A stretch of 64,000 nucleotides of DNA from NCBI GenBank assembly GCA_021325145.1, contig JAJPHR010000106.1:1-64000 (forward strand). Direction: 5' to 3'. Positions 7,801 to 16,242 of the stretch are shown one piece after another; positions within the stretch are counted from its first letter, which is position 1, and every line of letters begins with the position of its first letter. This DNA is from Verrucomicrobiota bacterium (lineage in GTDB: Bacteria > Verrucomicrobiota > Verrucomicrobiia > Limisphaerales > Pedosphaeraceae). The notes under the pieces are model-generated. The model was not told the origin of the DNA. It saw only the letters and a list, made by a program, of their open reading frames with translations, and made no database searches. The position numbers and the translations under genes were made by a program.

Positions 7801-9606
7801 TTAAAGAATCGGCCAGGCGGCGTAGTTCGTGGGGCTGAACGTGGAGGTATCCCCCGGGTCGGCGTTGGGCGGCATTATTGCCCAGTGCAGACGTTCCATG
7901 ATCAGGATTTGCGGCGTGCCCGGCGGCAGTTTCGACTCATCATAAAAGTTCGTGTCAAATGCCCATCTGCGCGTCGGGGGAGTGTAATAACCGCCGGTAT
8001 TCCAGAGGCCTTTAGCGATCTCGCTGTTGAACATCACCACCATGGAGCCGTTATACCAAAAAGTAACGCCATTGCCCCAATTCTCCAGGAAGCGCGGGAA
8101 ATTCTCGACTCCGCCACTGTAACTGTTGGTAGTGGTGGGAACAATGCCGCTGAGAAACGCCGCATTGATCGTTGTGGTCGCAGCGGTGGAGTTGTTGGGG
8201 TTGGCGTCATTCCAGGCTTTGGAAAGAATGGTGATCGCATCACCGAGCACCGATGCCGGGTAGGTGTAAGCGGTGGTATTCACATTGGTGGAGTAATTAA
8301 TGCCATTGGTGGTGGTATTGTAGTCTCCCTTGATGTAAACCGGATCAGGCGAGGCCACGGTGAGGCCGTTATTCGGCAACTGAGAGCCATTGACCAGCCG
8401 TACTCCCACTTCATCGCCAGCAGGTGGCGTGCGCATGTCCGCGATATAAACAATGTCCGCCGTGGTCTTGTTCATCATTCTTCCTTTGAGCACGTTCGTG
8501 CTGGGCTCGGCCCAAGCCCTGAATTTGCCAACGTCAAACTCGGTGGTGAGAATGGTTTTTTGCTCCCTGCCGTTGTAGAAGGTCGCGTTGGTGGTGAGGA
8601 AATTGGTCCATGCCGCGGGGCCGGCATTCGTTATGATCGTCGCGCGATTGTCCACGCCCACACCGCTGGTGACCGTGACGCTGTTATTGGAAACCAGAAT
8701 GATCACGTCCGCCTTGTTATAAAAGCGGTTGGTTCCCATGGGAGAAGTGTTGAGCTCGGAGGCCGGCGGGATTTGCAACAGTGCGTAGATGTTGCTCGGC
8801 GAATTGTTGGTCCCGATGGGCAGATTCAAAGTGCTGTTACTGGCAGAAGGCTGGCCTGGGTTGCCATCATAGGTAATATTGGGGTTGGCGTAGGGCGTGT
8901 GACTGGGATCGCCCGGCATGCTCCTCGGATAGACGGCGCCGGAGGCGGTAACATCGTTGGAGAAGGTGAGAGAGATACCTGAACCCGGCATGGTATAGAT
9001 GTTGCTGTTGGAATGGACGCGCCCCGTCACGAGCATGGGCTGGCCGGGCTCGATCTCGAGGTCCATGTTGTAGAAGATGGCGAACTGGAATATCGGAATG
9101 GCCTCGACGCCCACATCCTGCCAGACGCTGGATTTGAGGCCGTAACGGCTGCCGTTCAACTGGGCGTTGGCCGCGATGCGGTAGGTGGCGCGATTACCGA
9201 AAAGGCCCGCGTATTGTCCGCTCAATATCACGAATTGATACGGCGCGATTCGGCTCACGGCCAGGCCGGCGACCCCATTGGGCGGAGCGGTAAAGGTGTA
9301 ATTCCCCCAATACGGATCGTCGGTATTGGTGGGGATGGTAGCGCGGTAACTCGGCATGTTGTTGAAGGTGGCGCCCTCGCCGCTCAGGACATAGTCGCGG
9401 TCGATCCGGATCAGGACTTTCTCCGTGGCTGCTTCGGCGGCGGCGGAACTGGTGTAGTACTCGTTGCCACGGTCCGTGTTACGCGTATTTTGGGAACTCC
9501 AACTCAGCGCGCAAGCCAGGAACAATACGCTCAAGCCTAGAAAGACCAGGGTCAATACAAGGATGTAAGCCTGCCGGCCCGGTGATTGAGAAGAATGGGT
9601 CTTCAT
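7801..9606 (-). CDS. Giant PilX-like pilus-assembly protein, copy A
   Basis: 601 residues. An N-terminal hydrophobic helix (AYILVLTLVFLGLSVLFLA) is followed by a segment with AAAEAATEKVLIRIDRD, the layout of PilX/PulK-type minor pilins, which have an N-terminal helix then a residue-rich extracellular domain. It lacks the standard G-F-T-L-x-E cleavage site. It is far longer than a usual PilX (about 150-200 residues). The rest is rich in Asn, Thr and Gly with beta-strand patterns. It shares blocks with the 635-residue protein at 11360-13267, including NKADVIILVSNNSVTV, the motif P-P-G-T-P and W-N-D-A-N. It begins 3 bases after the preceding pilin gene. Confidence 0.75.
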   Translation of the reverse strand: MKTHSSQSPGRQAYILVLTLVFLGLSVLFLACALSWSSQNTRNTDRGNEYYTSSAAAEAATEKVLIRIDRDYVLSGEGATFNNMPSYRATIPTNTDDPYWGNYTFTAPPNGVAGLAVSRIAPYQFVILSGQYAGLFGNRATYRIAANAQLNGSRYGLKSSVWQDVGVEAIPIFQFAIFYNMDLEIEPGQPMLVTGRVHSNSNIYTMPGSGISLTFSNDVTASGAVYPRSMPGDPSHTPYANPNITYDGNPGQPSASNSTLNLPIGTNNSPSNIYALLQIPPASELNTSPMGTNRFYNKADVIILVSNNSVTVTSGVGVDNRATIITNAGPAAWTNFLTTNATFYNGREQKTILTTEFDVGKFRAWAEPSTNVLKGRMMNKTTADIVYIADMRTPPAGDEVGVRLVNGSQLPNNGLTVASPDPVYIKGDYNTTTNGINYSTNVNTTAYTYPASVLGDAITILSKAWNDANPNNSTAATTTINAAFLSGIVPTTTNSYSGGVENFPRFLENWGNGVTFWYNGSMVVMFNSEIAKGLWNTGGYYTPPTRRWAFDTNFYDESKLPPGTPQILIMERLHWAIMPPNADPGDTSTFSPTNYAAWPIL

Positions 9607-9609
9607 AAT

Positions 9610-10254
9610 TCAGAACAGCGTTCGACGCGTAATCCGTGTGTGCAACTGGTAGAAATCGTAATAATTGCCCGCGCCGATGTTAACCCGGGGATATTCAAGC
9701 TGATAAAACTGCAGCGTTAGTCCGATGACTTGATTGTTGATATTGTTATTGAGAATATTTCCGTTGGGATCTTCGGCGGTGAAAATGGGAACGGCGTTCG
9801 TGATCGAATTGGCGATGACGAGGCTGGAGACGAAGCCATCCTCGGTTCGCAGCAGCTTGGAGTAATTGGCGGCCGCCGCGTTGGTCTGGTACCAATAACG
9901 GATCCAGGTGTTGGTGCTATCCGTTTCCATGTAAATCCGGAGCGCGTTCCCTTGCTGAAGGGCGTTGGACGCCACTTCGGTGAACGTGCTTAGATCCCCG
10001 GTGCCGATCTGAACTTTCCAGGCTGAACGAATTTCATCGGTGAGCCTGATGACAGCCTTGCGGGTGTCGTCGCTGGCTCCCAGTTTGACTCTGGTGATCT
10101 GATACATGTTCAGCCCGAACATATAGCCGTAAAGGACGCCAACGACCAAGAGGAGGAAAAGCGTGGCGCTGACCATCATTTCCGTCATGGTGAAGGCCCA
10201 TTCGCGCCGGCAGGCAGCGGCGGGCAGATTTGAGGAAAAGGAGCGGGTTTTCAT
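9610..10254 (-). CDS. PilW/PulJ-like minor pseudopilin, copy A
   Basis: 214 residues. The start ATG 10254 (MKTRSFSSN) overlaps the stop of the upstream pilin gene as ATGA. A prepilin-type N-terminus is visible: REWAFTMTEMMVSATLFLLL, with the glycine before the cleaved bond replaced by alanine and the conserved Glu at +5 present. The first helix continues through YGYMFGLNMYQI. The C-terminal domain holds KLGASDDTRKAVIRLTDEIR, which aligns with the copy B protein (KLGASDQSRLSFNLMMEEIR). Such proteins are inserted in the inner membrane and assembled at the tip of type IV pili or type II secretion pseudopili. Processing at Ala instead of Gly may be slow. Confidence 0.82.
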   Translation of the reverse strand: MKTRSFSSNLPAAACRREWAFTMTEMMVSATLFLLLVVGVLYGYMFGLNMYQITRVKLGASDDTRKAVIRLTDEIRSAWKVQIGTGDLSTFTEVASNALQQGNALRIYMETDSTNTWIRYWYQTNAAAANYSKLLRTEDGFVSSLVIANSITNAVPIFTAEDPNGNILNNNINNQVIGLTLQFYQLEYPRVNIGAGNYYDFYQLHTRITRRTLF

Positions 10255-10733
10255 TGATCGGGAGCGCGCAAAGTCGCGACTGTGTTTGTGTAGAGCCGGC
10301 TGATTCCCCTGCCGGTGACGAACCGCCAAGTCGTGTCCACCCGGATCATTTTCAAGGGGTAGGGATTGGTGGACACCATGGTAATCGTCCAGGTATTGGT
10401 TGCGTAAGTGACTCCGATTCCGTTGGTCACGGACATGGGAACGTCCAGTTGGTTGGTGGTTACAGGCGGAAAGTTGTTGGTTGTGCAGCTATCGACAGGA
10501 ACGATCGCCAGGGGATCCCACTTGGCCGCTCGCGCCTGTTCGATGCCCTGGAGGGCGAGGCTGTGGGCGGCCAGGTTGTAGGCCGACCACTCCGCCTGCC
10601 GGGCGGATTGGACGAATCCCAGGCTGATGCTGGCTACCAACAAGACGGCGATGGCCAGGGCCACGGCGACCTCCGCCAGCGTGAAGGCGCGAACTTTCGC
10701 GCGCGGCGTATTTTGTTGTTGCTTGAGTTTCAC
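10251..10733 (-). CDS. PilV/PulI-like minor pseudopilin, copy A
   Basis: 160 residues from a GTG start (VKLKQQQNTP) 10 bases after the preceding stop; a longer frame to 10820 overlaps the upstream gene and adds non-conserved sequence. The prepilin N-terminus is KVRAFTLAEVAVALAIAVLL, again with Ala at the position before the cleavage site and Glu at +5. It then has SARQAEWSAYNLAAHSL and EQARAAKWDP, both conserved in the copy B protein, and both proteins end in RAPDQ. It is the first gene of the copy A module and follows the last gene of copy B without a large gap. Confidence 0.8.
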   Translation of the reverse strand: MKLKQQQNTPRAKVRAFTLAEVAVALAIAVLLVASISLGFVQSARQAEWSAYNLAAHSLALQGIEQARAAKWDPLAIVPVDSCTTNNFPPVTTNQLDVPMSVTNGIGVTYATNTWTITMVSTNPYPLKMIRVDTTWRFVTGRGISRLYTNTVATLRAPDQ

Positions 10734-10743
10734 AGTAGGGAGG

Positions 10744-11355
10744 CTATGAGCCTGTGAACGGGTGGAGAACTTCGAACTTGCCGTCCCGGCTGATCCAGAA
10801 AGATCCCGTAACCCTGCCAAAGCTATTCTGCATCAACGCCTGGTTGTTGGGGGTGGAGACGGCCATAAATTCCAGAACGCCCATTGGGGAAGCGACAAAG
10901 AGAACGCGCGCGGACTGGGTTATGCTGCTGGGGCCTTTCCATTCCAAGTCGAAGGCGGGTCCGTTCTGTCCGGCAACACCGCGGGCAGATTCCACAAGAA
11001 TCTTTGCGTCAGGGTGCTGTTCGAGCAGCAAAGCCCGGTAGGTTTCCGGATTCAGCTCGCCTGTTTCCGGCACCGGCCCAAGAATGGAGAAGGTGATTTT
11101 GCAACTGCCCTCGCGATTGATCAGTTTGATGGAACCGTCCGCCGGATTGTTGTTCAGGCGAAACCCTTCGGGCAGAAAGAAGGCGAATTTGTTGGTTCCG
11201 ACCGTCACCAGCGCCCGGTAAAAGTCCTCGGCGAAGTGCAGATCTTCCTTTTGAACCACCACACCCAATGGCGCCGGCGTATAATTCTGGGCGAGGGCGG
11301 AAACCGCCGTGGAGGCTGCTGCCAGCAGCAGTACTATGTTTCGCAAGCGCTGCAT
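10744..11355 (-). CDS. Secreted protein, fourth gene of pseudopilin operon copy B
   Basis: 203 residues from ATG 11355 (MQRLRNIVLLLAAASTAV), which gives a clean signal peptide cleaved near ALA-QNY; the frame extends upstream to 11397 over the previous gene. The mature part is beta-rich with an NKFAFFLPEGFRL segment and a C-terminal block aligned with the 210-residue protein of copy A. It starts 4 bases after the stop of the giant PilX-like gene. I know of no named family. Its fixed place as the last gene of both copies argues for a role with the pseudopilins, probably in the periplasm. Confidence 0.75.
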   Translation of the reverse strand: MQRLRNIVLLLAAASTAVSALAQNYTPAPLGVVVQKEDLHFAEDFYRALVTVGTNKFAFFLPEGFRLNNNPADGSIKLINREGSCKITFSILGPVPETGELNPETYRALLLEQHPDAKILVESARGVAGQNGPAFDLEWKGPSSITQSARVLFVASPMGVLEFMAVSTPNNQALMQNSFGRVTGSFWISRDGKFEVLHPFTGS

Positions 11356-11359
11356 AAAA

Positions 11360-13267
11360 TTATTGCGGCACGAAGTCCAGTGTTGGCGACGGAGCATAGG
11401 TGAGCGTGTTGGGCGGCGCGCTGCACCAGGTGGCCCGAATCATGCGGTCGATATAAGGTGTTCCTGGAGGCAGGCCCGCCGAGTTGGAATAATTCGCGTT
11501 GAAATAAAAGTGCCGCGTCGGCGCTTCGTAATAATCGGTGCTGGCGCTGCCCGTCGGTTGCACAAACTGGTTGGTGGCCTGCGCGCTGGTGAACAGGCAC
11601 ACGATCGAGGTGTTCATCGTGAGCGTTTGACCGCTCCAATTCTCCAGCAAGCGACTAAAATTCTGCACGCCGCCGCTGTACGTGGTTGAGGAAGAGCCCG
11701 TGGTAAGGACGTTCCCGGCGAGGATGGCGGCGTTCATCGTCATGGAACTCGCAGTGCGGCTGCTACAGTTCGGTGTCCCGGTACTGTTGGCGTCGTTCCA
11801 ACTCGGCGAAAGCAAGGTCAACGCATCGCAAGCCACCGAGGCGGGCGGCAACCCCACGACGTTGCTGCTGCCCAGATAATTGATGTTGGTGGAGGTGTTG
11901 GTGGCGTTGTAATGGCCCTGGATGTAAAGCGGATTGACTGTGGCCACCGTCAGCCCAAGGGGCATCGCGTTGGTGGAGTTGTCGATGGCAATCCCGTTGG
12001 TGAGCCGCACCGCATCCAGGTAGGTGGAATTGGTCACGTCGTTGTAGTTGCCCACGTACATGACGCCGTTAAAGGGATTTTGCGCGGCGGCCGACCATTT
12101 GGCGGTGGCGTTGGTGTTGGATTTGATCCAGGCGCCAAGCCTGCCGACATCAATCTGCACGGTGCGCACGTTCTTGCCCTGGCGCGCGTCATAGAAGGCG
12201 AAGTTGCCCGTGTTGGTGCCCACCCAGGTGCTCAACCCGTTGTTGGTCCAGTTGGTGGTGCCGCTGGTAAAGACGATCGGGCTGGTGTCCGAGGGGGTGC
12301 TCTTAAGCGTCACGTTGACGGTGTTATTGCTGACCATCACGATCAGGTCCGCCTTGTTGTAAAAGCGTTGGGGGCTGATTGGGTTGGTGCTGGACTCACC
12401 GGACGCCGGAGGGTTGATGATTTCACGCACGGAGGAGGCGGAATTGTTGGTGTCCCCGATGGGCAGAGTCAGGACCGGCTCGCCGGTGCCCCAACCTGGT
12501 GCGGGCGTGCCGCTGTAATTAATCGCCCCGGTAAGCGTGTTGGTGGCCAATCCCGCCAGCGGCGGATTGGTAATGATCCCGCTGCTCGTCACAAAATAAC
12601 TGAAGGTGAGCGAAGCGTTGCTCGGTTGTCCCACATCGATGTTCGTATTGCAATGGACCCGCCCGTAAACGGTCATCGTGGCGGCGCCAGTAAATTCCAG
12701 CGGGCTGTTATAGAAAATGGCGAATTGGAAAACCGGGATTTCCGCCATCTGAACGTCCTGTTGGACCGCATTGGTAAATCCGTAGTTACCGGCGAAGATC
12801 GGCTTGACGTTGGAAAGGACGCGGTAGGTGGCGGCGAAGGCCATTAACCCTGGGTACTGCGTTTCAAGCTGGACGAAGGGGGCGCTGGCGTTGGTCGTGG
12901 TCTGCATCACGTACGTGGAATTGACATGACCCTGGCCGTCTGAAAACACAAAATTGGTCCACCACGAGTTCTCGCTTGAGGTGGGCACCATGGTGCTGCC
13001 GCGATAATAGCTGAGGTTGTTCGTAATCGAGGTCAACCCGCCGCTTTCGAAATCCAGCATCATCCGCGCAAGGACTTTTTCGGTGGCTGCTTCCGCCGCC
13101 GCGTTGGCCATTATGTAGGTGTTATTGCGATCGTTCAGCCGGGACACGGTCATGGTTCGGCTCGCGGTGGCGGCCAACACGGTGAGCGCGAGGCCGACCA
13201 GAACCAAGGTCATGAACAAGCTGAACCCTGACTGGTTGGCGCGGCGTTTGGGGCAATTGATTCTCAT
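11360..13267 (-). CDS. Giant PilX-like pilus-assembly protein, copy B
   Basis: 635 residues. N-terminal basic stretch, then the helix SGFSLFMTLVLVGLALTVLA with a G-F-S-L prepilin-like site but no Glu at +5, typical of PilX/PulK proteins. A helical segment MANAAAEAATEKVLARMMLD follows, nearly the same as in copy A. The large remainder is rich in Thr, Asn and Ser and contains a segment YNKADLIVMVSNNTVNVTLK and the conserved PPGTP near the C-terminus, also in copy A. The size is three to four times that of typical PilX. It is 12 bases after the PilW-like gene and 4 bases before the secreted-protein gene. A role in surface display or adhesion at the pilus tip is an inference. Confidence 0.78.
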   Translation of the reverse strand: MRINCPKRRANQSGFSLFMTLVLVGLALTVLAATASRTMTVSRLNDRNNTYIMANAAAEAATEKVLARMMLDFESGGLTSITNNLSYYRGSTMVPTSSENSWWTNFVFSDGQGHVNSTYVMQTTTNASAPFVQLETQYPGLMAFAATYRVLSNVKPIFAGNYGFTNAVQQDVQMAEIPVFQFAIFYNSPLEFTGAATMTVYGRVHCNTNIDVGQPSNASLTFSYFVTSSGIITNPPLAGLATNTLTGAINYSGTPAPGWGTGEPVLTLPIGDTNNSASSVREIINPPASGESSTNPISPQRFYNKADLIVMVSNNTVNVTLKSTPSDTSPIVFTSGTTNWTNNGLSTWVGTNTGNFAFYDARQGKNVRTVQIDVGRLGAWIKSNTNATAKWSAAAQNPFNGVMYVGNYNDVTNSTYLDAVRLTNGIAIDNSTNAMPLGLTVATVNPLYIQGHYNATNTSTNINYLGSSNVVGLPPASVACDALTLLSPSWNDANSTGTPNCSSRTASSMTMNAAILAGNVLTTGSSSTTYSGGVQNFSRLLENWSGQTLTMNTSIVCLFTSAQATNQFVQPTGSASTDYYEAPTRHFYFNANYSNSAGLPPGTPYIDRMIRATWCSAPPNTLTYAPSPTLDFVPQ

Positions 13268-13279
13268 GGGATGCTGAGG

Positions 13280-13948
13280 TTACGGTGAGCGGCGAGCCGC
13301 CATGAACTGCATCTGATAATAGTTGAAAAGGTAATTGGTGCCGACCCGGGTGAGCGGATACTGGTATTGGTAGAACTGCAACAGTGCGGCGACGATGTAA
13401 TTATGGGTGTAGTTGGTGGGACTTTGCATCAGAATATTGGTCCCGGTGTAATCCATCGCCTGAAAGCAGCAGGCATTGGTCAGCCACAAGCTGGTAAGAT
13501 TCGTGATATTTTTCGCCACCACATTGCTGTTGTAAGTGGTCCCGCCGTTGGTGGTGGAGATGCGGATGAGCCAGCTCGAATCCCTGGGGGCGTTGGTCAG
13601 GAAATAATAGTAGATGTAGGTATTCAGGTTGGTGGTGGGCAGGATTTGAATCGTATCGCCCCTTTGGGCGGACCCGTTCGTAACCGACGTGAAGTTGGTG
13701 AAGGAGCCGCTCCCCACCAGCACGTTCTTGGCGGCGCGAATCTCTTCCATCATCAGGTTGAAACTCAACCGGGATTGGTCGCTCGCCCCGAGTTTGCTGT
13801 TGGTCAGTTCATCATACCGCATGCCGAAGAGATTGACGCTAATGAGTCCGGCGAGGGCGATCACCAGGATGCTCATACTGACCAGGAGTTCCGGCAGTGT
13901 CATCGCTTGGGTGGCGCGCAGATTGGGTTGGACTCGGGCAATTCTCAT
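13280..13948 (-). CDS. PilW/PulJ-like minor pseudopilin, copy B
   Basis: 222 residues from ATG 13948 (MRIARVQPN), 2 bases after the stop of the PilV-like gene; the upstream in-frame start at 14008 would overlap it by 58 bases. The prepilin segment ATQAMTLPELLVSMSILVIA has Glu at +5 and Ala in place of the usual Gly. A following KLGASDQSRLSFNLMMEEIR block matches copy A. The protein ends in a basic tail (FMAARRSP). It is expected in the inner membrane and in a type IV pilus or pseudopilus initiation complex with the neighbouring pilins. Confidence 0.82.
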   Translation of the reverse strand: MRIARVQPNLRATQAMTLPELLVSMSILVIALAGLISVNLFGMRYDELTNSKLGASDQSRLSFNLMMEEIRAAKNVLVGSGSFTNFTSVTNGSAQRGDTIQILPTTNLNTYIYYYFLTNAPRDSSWLIRISTTNGGTTYNSNVVAKNITNLTSLWLTNACCFQAMDYTGTNILMQSPTNYTHNYIVAALLQFYQYQYPLTRVGTNYLFNYYQMQFMAARRSP

Positions 13949-13950
13949 TT

Positions 13951-14409
13951 TTATTGATCCGGGGCGCGGTAGGTGACAAGCGTGTTGGTGAAGGTCTTCC
14001 CGTTCCAAGGCCAGACCGTGTTTACGGTGAGCATTTTGATCACGGCAGAGGAGTTGGTTACGTTCAAGGTGGTGACGGTGGCGTAGTTGGTCGCCCAGAC
14101 CGCATTGGTGCCGGTAATCGGCAGTTCGAGGATGGTAATGACGGTTCCCGGAATATTCGTGGTCTGATCATTGATCGGCACGCTTTGAGTGTCCCAAATG
14201 GCCGCGCGAAATTGTTCCATTTGCCGGACGCAGAGGGCCTGGCCGGCCAGGGAGTAGCCGGACCATTCCGCGCGCCGGCAGGATTGGATATAGCAGAGGA
14301 TGCTCGAACCGAAGACCACGGCCAGGATGGTAATGCTCATCATGGTCTCCACTAATGTGAAGGCCTTGAGTTTCCTTAGTCGCTGGCTTTGCCGCGGCTT
14401 TGTCTTCAT
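13951..14409 (-). CDS. PilV/PulI-like minor pseudopilin, copy B (first gene of the locus)
   Basis: 152 residues from ATG 14409 (MKTKPRQSQ); an ATG at 14421 adds four residues. The prepilin N-terminus KAFTLVETMMSITILAVVF has Glu at +5. The body contains SCRRAEWSGYSLAGQALCV and EQFRAAIWDT and ends in YRAPDQ, all mirrored in copy A. This is the promoter-proximal gene of an eight-gene minus-strand unit that runs to 7158 with gaps of at most about 12 bases. It is divergent from the pilM-like gene, so the 400-base gap upstream probably holds both promoters. Confidence 0.82.
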   Translation of the reverse strand: MKTKPRQSQRLRKLKAFTLVETMMSITILAVVFGSSILCYIQSCRRAEWSGYSLAGQALCVRQMEQFRAAIWDTQSVPINDQTTNIPGTVITILELPITGTNAVWATNYATVTTLNVTNSSAVIKMLTVNTVWPWNGKTFTNTLVTYRAPDQ

Positions 14410-14808
14410 ACAGAACGTCATCAGGCGACCAGCACAGGCGTAATCGCACTCTGATCTCGCAGACGCCGTGCCACCAAGCTAGCAGTCGATGTGCCAGTCC
14501 TACACGCCCGGCGGCCCTGTAGATATGTCGAAGTTAGCTGAGCTTTCGCTGCCTCTTTGCTTTCCGGCCATGTTTCATGCGGAACACCTGTCCAATTCCG
14601 GGGCAAAAGTGTCTTGAAAAAAGTGACGAATGCCGCCGGCGACCTTGCTGCATAAAACATCCTTTGGGCCGGACAAGATGTTCAAGCGGCGGGGAAGCCA
14701 GCCGTCATGGGCTGTTTGCGCGGGATTGGAGCCGGTTTCGAAATCGAGGTGCGATGCAGAAGACCGGGACTCAGGGTGGCATAAATCCTGCCAGTGGTTA
14801 ATCGCTGC
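14410..14808. other. Divergent intergenic region between pseudopilin operon and pilM
   Basis: About 400 bases with no convincing gene. A 79-codon minus-strand frame (14421-14660) has no ribosome-binding site or recognisable domain and I do not call it. An interrupted palindrome TGGCA-N7-TGCCA lies at 14777-14793 just before pilM. Both promoters must lie here but I could not place them with confidence. Confidence 0.4.
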
Positions 14809-15876
14809 ATGAAATTAAGTCTGGATCTGCCTTTTAACCAACGCTCCCGGAAACGCGACGAAATCGTTGCCATCGACCTTGGCGGGCGCACCACCAAAGC
14901 CATTCACGTGCGCCGCAAGGGCGCTGGCATGACCCTGGTGAAATACGCCATTGTTGACGCCCCCCTTTACGAAAAGACCCTTACCGTGGACGTGCTGGCC
15001 GCGCACCTCAAAGCAGTTTCCCAGACCCTCGACGCCAAGACCAAGTACGCCAGCCTGTCAGTGGGCGCGAGCGATTGCGTGGTCCGGCACGCGGAGTTGC
15101 CACAAATTCCGATGGAGGACATGCGGCTGATCCTCAAGAACAACAGCAAGAACTATCTCCAGCAGGATCTGAGCAACCATGTGTTTGATTGCTGGCAGCT
15201 CCCTTCAACCCGGCTCCCGGGCGCTTCGCCGCAGACGGGTGGACAAAAAAACAAGGTCATCGTCGGCGGAGCCCGGACTCCCCTTATCAATGATCTGCGC
15301 TCCGCGGTCAAACAGGCCGGCTTGATTGCCGATCAAGTGGTGCCCAACCTTATCAGCACAGTCAACGCCTTTGAACTCGCCATGCCGGATATCTTCAGCA
15401 AATCGGCCGTGGCCCTCGCCGACATCGGATTCAAGAGCAGTTACATTTGTTTGCTGAACCAGGGAGACCTCGTAGCCACCCGCGTGGTATCCATCGGCGG
15501 CGACCGGCTGACCCAGGGCCTGGCGGAAGCCATGAGCATATCGTACGCGGAGGCCGAAGGCATCAAGGTGGGCATGCCGGCCGAAGTACACTCGAACCTT
15601 GAAGCCGGCTTGAGCGCCCTTGGCCGGGAACTGCGCGCTTCGATTGACTTCTTCGAGCACCAGCAGGACCGGCCGGTCAGCCATGTTTACGTTTCCGGCG
15701 GCTCGGCGCGCTCCGAACATATTGTCAAGACCCTCGAGGCCGAGTTGATGGTGCCCTGTTCGTCCTGGAATCCCACCAGCACGCTCGAATTGGGCCTGCC
15801 GCCCCAGCAGGTTGCCGACCTGGAGCACGTCGCCCCGCAATTGACCGTGGCCCTCGGAATGACGACCACGGTTTGA
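14809..15876 (+). CDS. pilM: PilM-like type IV pilus assembly ATPase
   Basis: 355 residues from ATG (MKLSLDLPF); a GTG five codons upstream is possible. It belongs to the actin-like ATPase fold of PilM/FtsA: an N-terminal VAIDLGGRTTKAIHVRRKG phosphate-1 loop, a middle ALADIGFKSSYICLL phosphate-2 loop, and VYVSGGSARSEHI, the adenosine motif. PilM is a cytoplasmic ring component that binds the N-terminus of PilN and links the motor to the periplasmic complex. The usual pilN, pilO, pilP and pilQ genes do not follow here, so they must be elsewhere or this is a specialised paralogue. It is divergent from eight pseudopilin-operon genes, which supports a shared machine. Confidence 0.85.
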   Translation: MKLSLDLPFNQRSRKRDEIVAIDLGGRTTKAIHVRRKGAGMTLVKYAIVDAPLYEKTLTVDVLAAHLKAVSQTLDAKTKYASLSVGASDCVVRHAELPQIPMEDMRLILKNNSKNYLQQDLSNHVFDCWQLPSTRLPGASPQTGGQKNKVIVGGARTPLINDLRSAVKQAGLIADQVVPNLISTVNAFELAMPDIFSKSAVALADIGFKSSYICLLNQGDLVATRVVSIGGDRLTQGLAEAMSISYAEAEGIKVGMPAEVHSNLEAGLSALGRELRASIDFFEHQQDRPVSHVYVSGGSARSEHIVKTLEAELMVPCSSWNPTSTLELGLPPQQVADLEHVAPQLTVALGMTTTV

Positions 15877-15925
15877 GTCCAACGCCGCGCCCTTCCTGCC
15901 ACCGCATCGTTTTCCACCCGTTCGA

Positions 15926-15944
15926 ACCCGGTTTGAAACCGGGT
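15926..15944 (+). terminator. Perfect 9-bp hairpin after pilM
   Basis: ACCCGGTTT-G-AAACCGGGT is a perfect palindrome 50 bases past the pilM stop. A loop of one base would open to a short loop in RNA. There is no T tract after it, so termination is uncertain. The bases after it share the words GGGTCTGGAG with the ytfQ-ytfR palindrome region. Confidence 0.4.
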
Positions 15945-16018
15945 CTGGAGCGCATCCCACATCTCGCATCACTACTCCGCATTCCGCACTGGCATACCCC
16001 CGCCCCCAGGGGGCTGGA

Positions 16019-16110
16019 CCCGTGACAGCGTGACAACTCAATGAAGACGGGCCTTCCATGAATCCCCACCCGTGACAGGACCCGTGACAAGCCGTGACAG
16101 ACCCGTGACA
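16019..16110. repeat. Cluster of six CCGTGACA-type short repeats
   Basis: The octamer CCGTGACA or GCGTGACA occurs at 16020, 16028, 16070, 16082, 16092 and 16103. The last four copies have a period of about 10-12 bases, near one helical turn. The stretch 15877-16242 has no gene. The repeats could be binding sites placed on one face of the helix, or decay of a small tandem repeat. Confidence 0.6.
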
Positions 16111-16242
16111 AAACCTTTTGCCGATGGACAGACGCCCATCGCAGGGCATAACCGGGGGACAGAGCCCATTGCCAAAGGATAAACCCAATTAGCCCGAACA
16201 AGCCCGGAATAAACCGAAGTTCAAGTGGTAGCGCGGCCTTTA

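Noticed and set aside
7597..8982. A 461-codon plus-strand frame
   Set aside because: Antisense to the giant PilX-like gene of copy A, which has a paralogue in copy B; low complexity Gly/Val/Arg translation.
11912..12847. A 311-codon plus-strand frame
   Set aside because: Antisense to the copy B PilX-like gene; Gly/Val/His-rich shadow.
14421..14660. A 79-codon minus-strand frame just upstream of the pseudopilin operon
   Set aside because: No ribosome-binding site, no recognisable domain, and it covers the probable promoter region.
14777..14793. Possible sigma-54 promoter (GG-N10-GC in TGGCATAAATCCTGCC) before pilM
   Set aside because: It would start transcription only a few bases before the pilM start codon, and the bases around GG and GC fit poorly. 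An interrupted palindrome is the simpler description.
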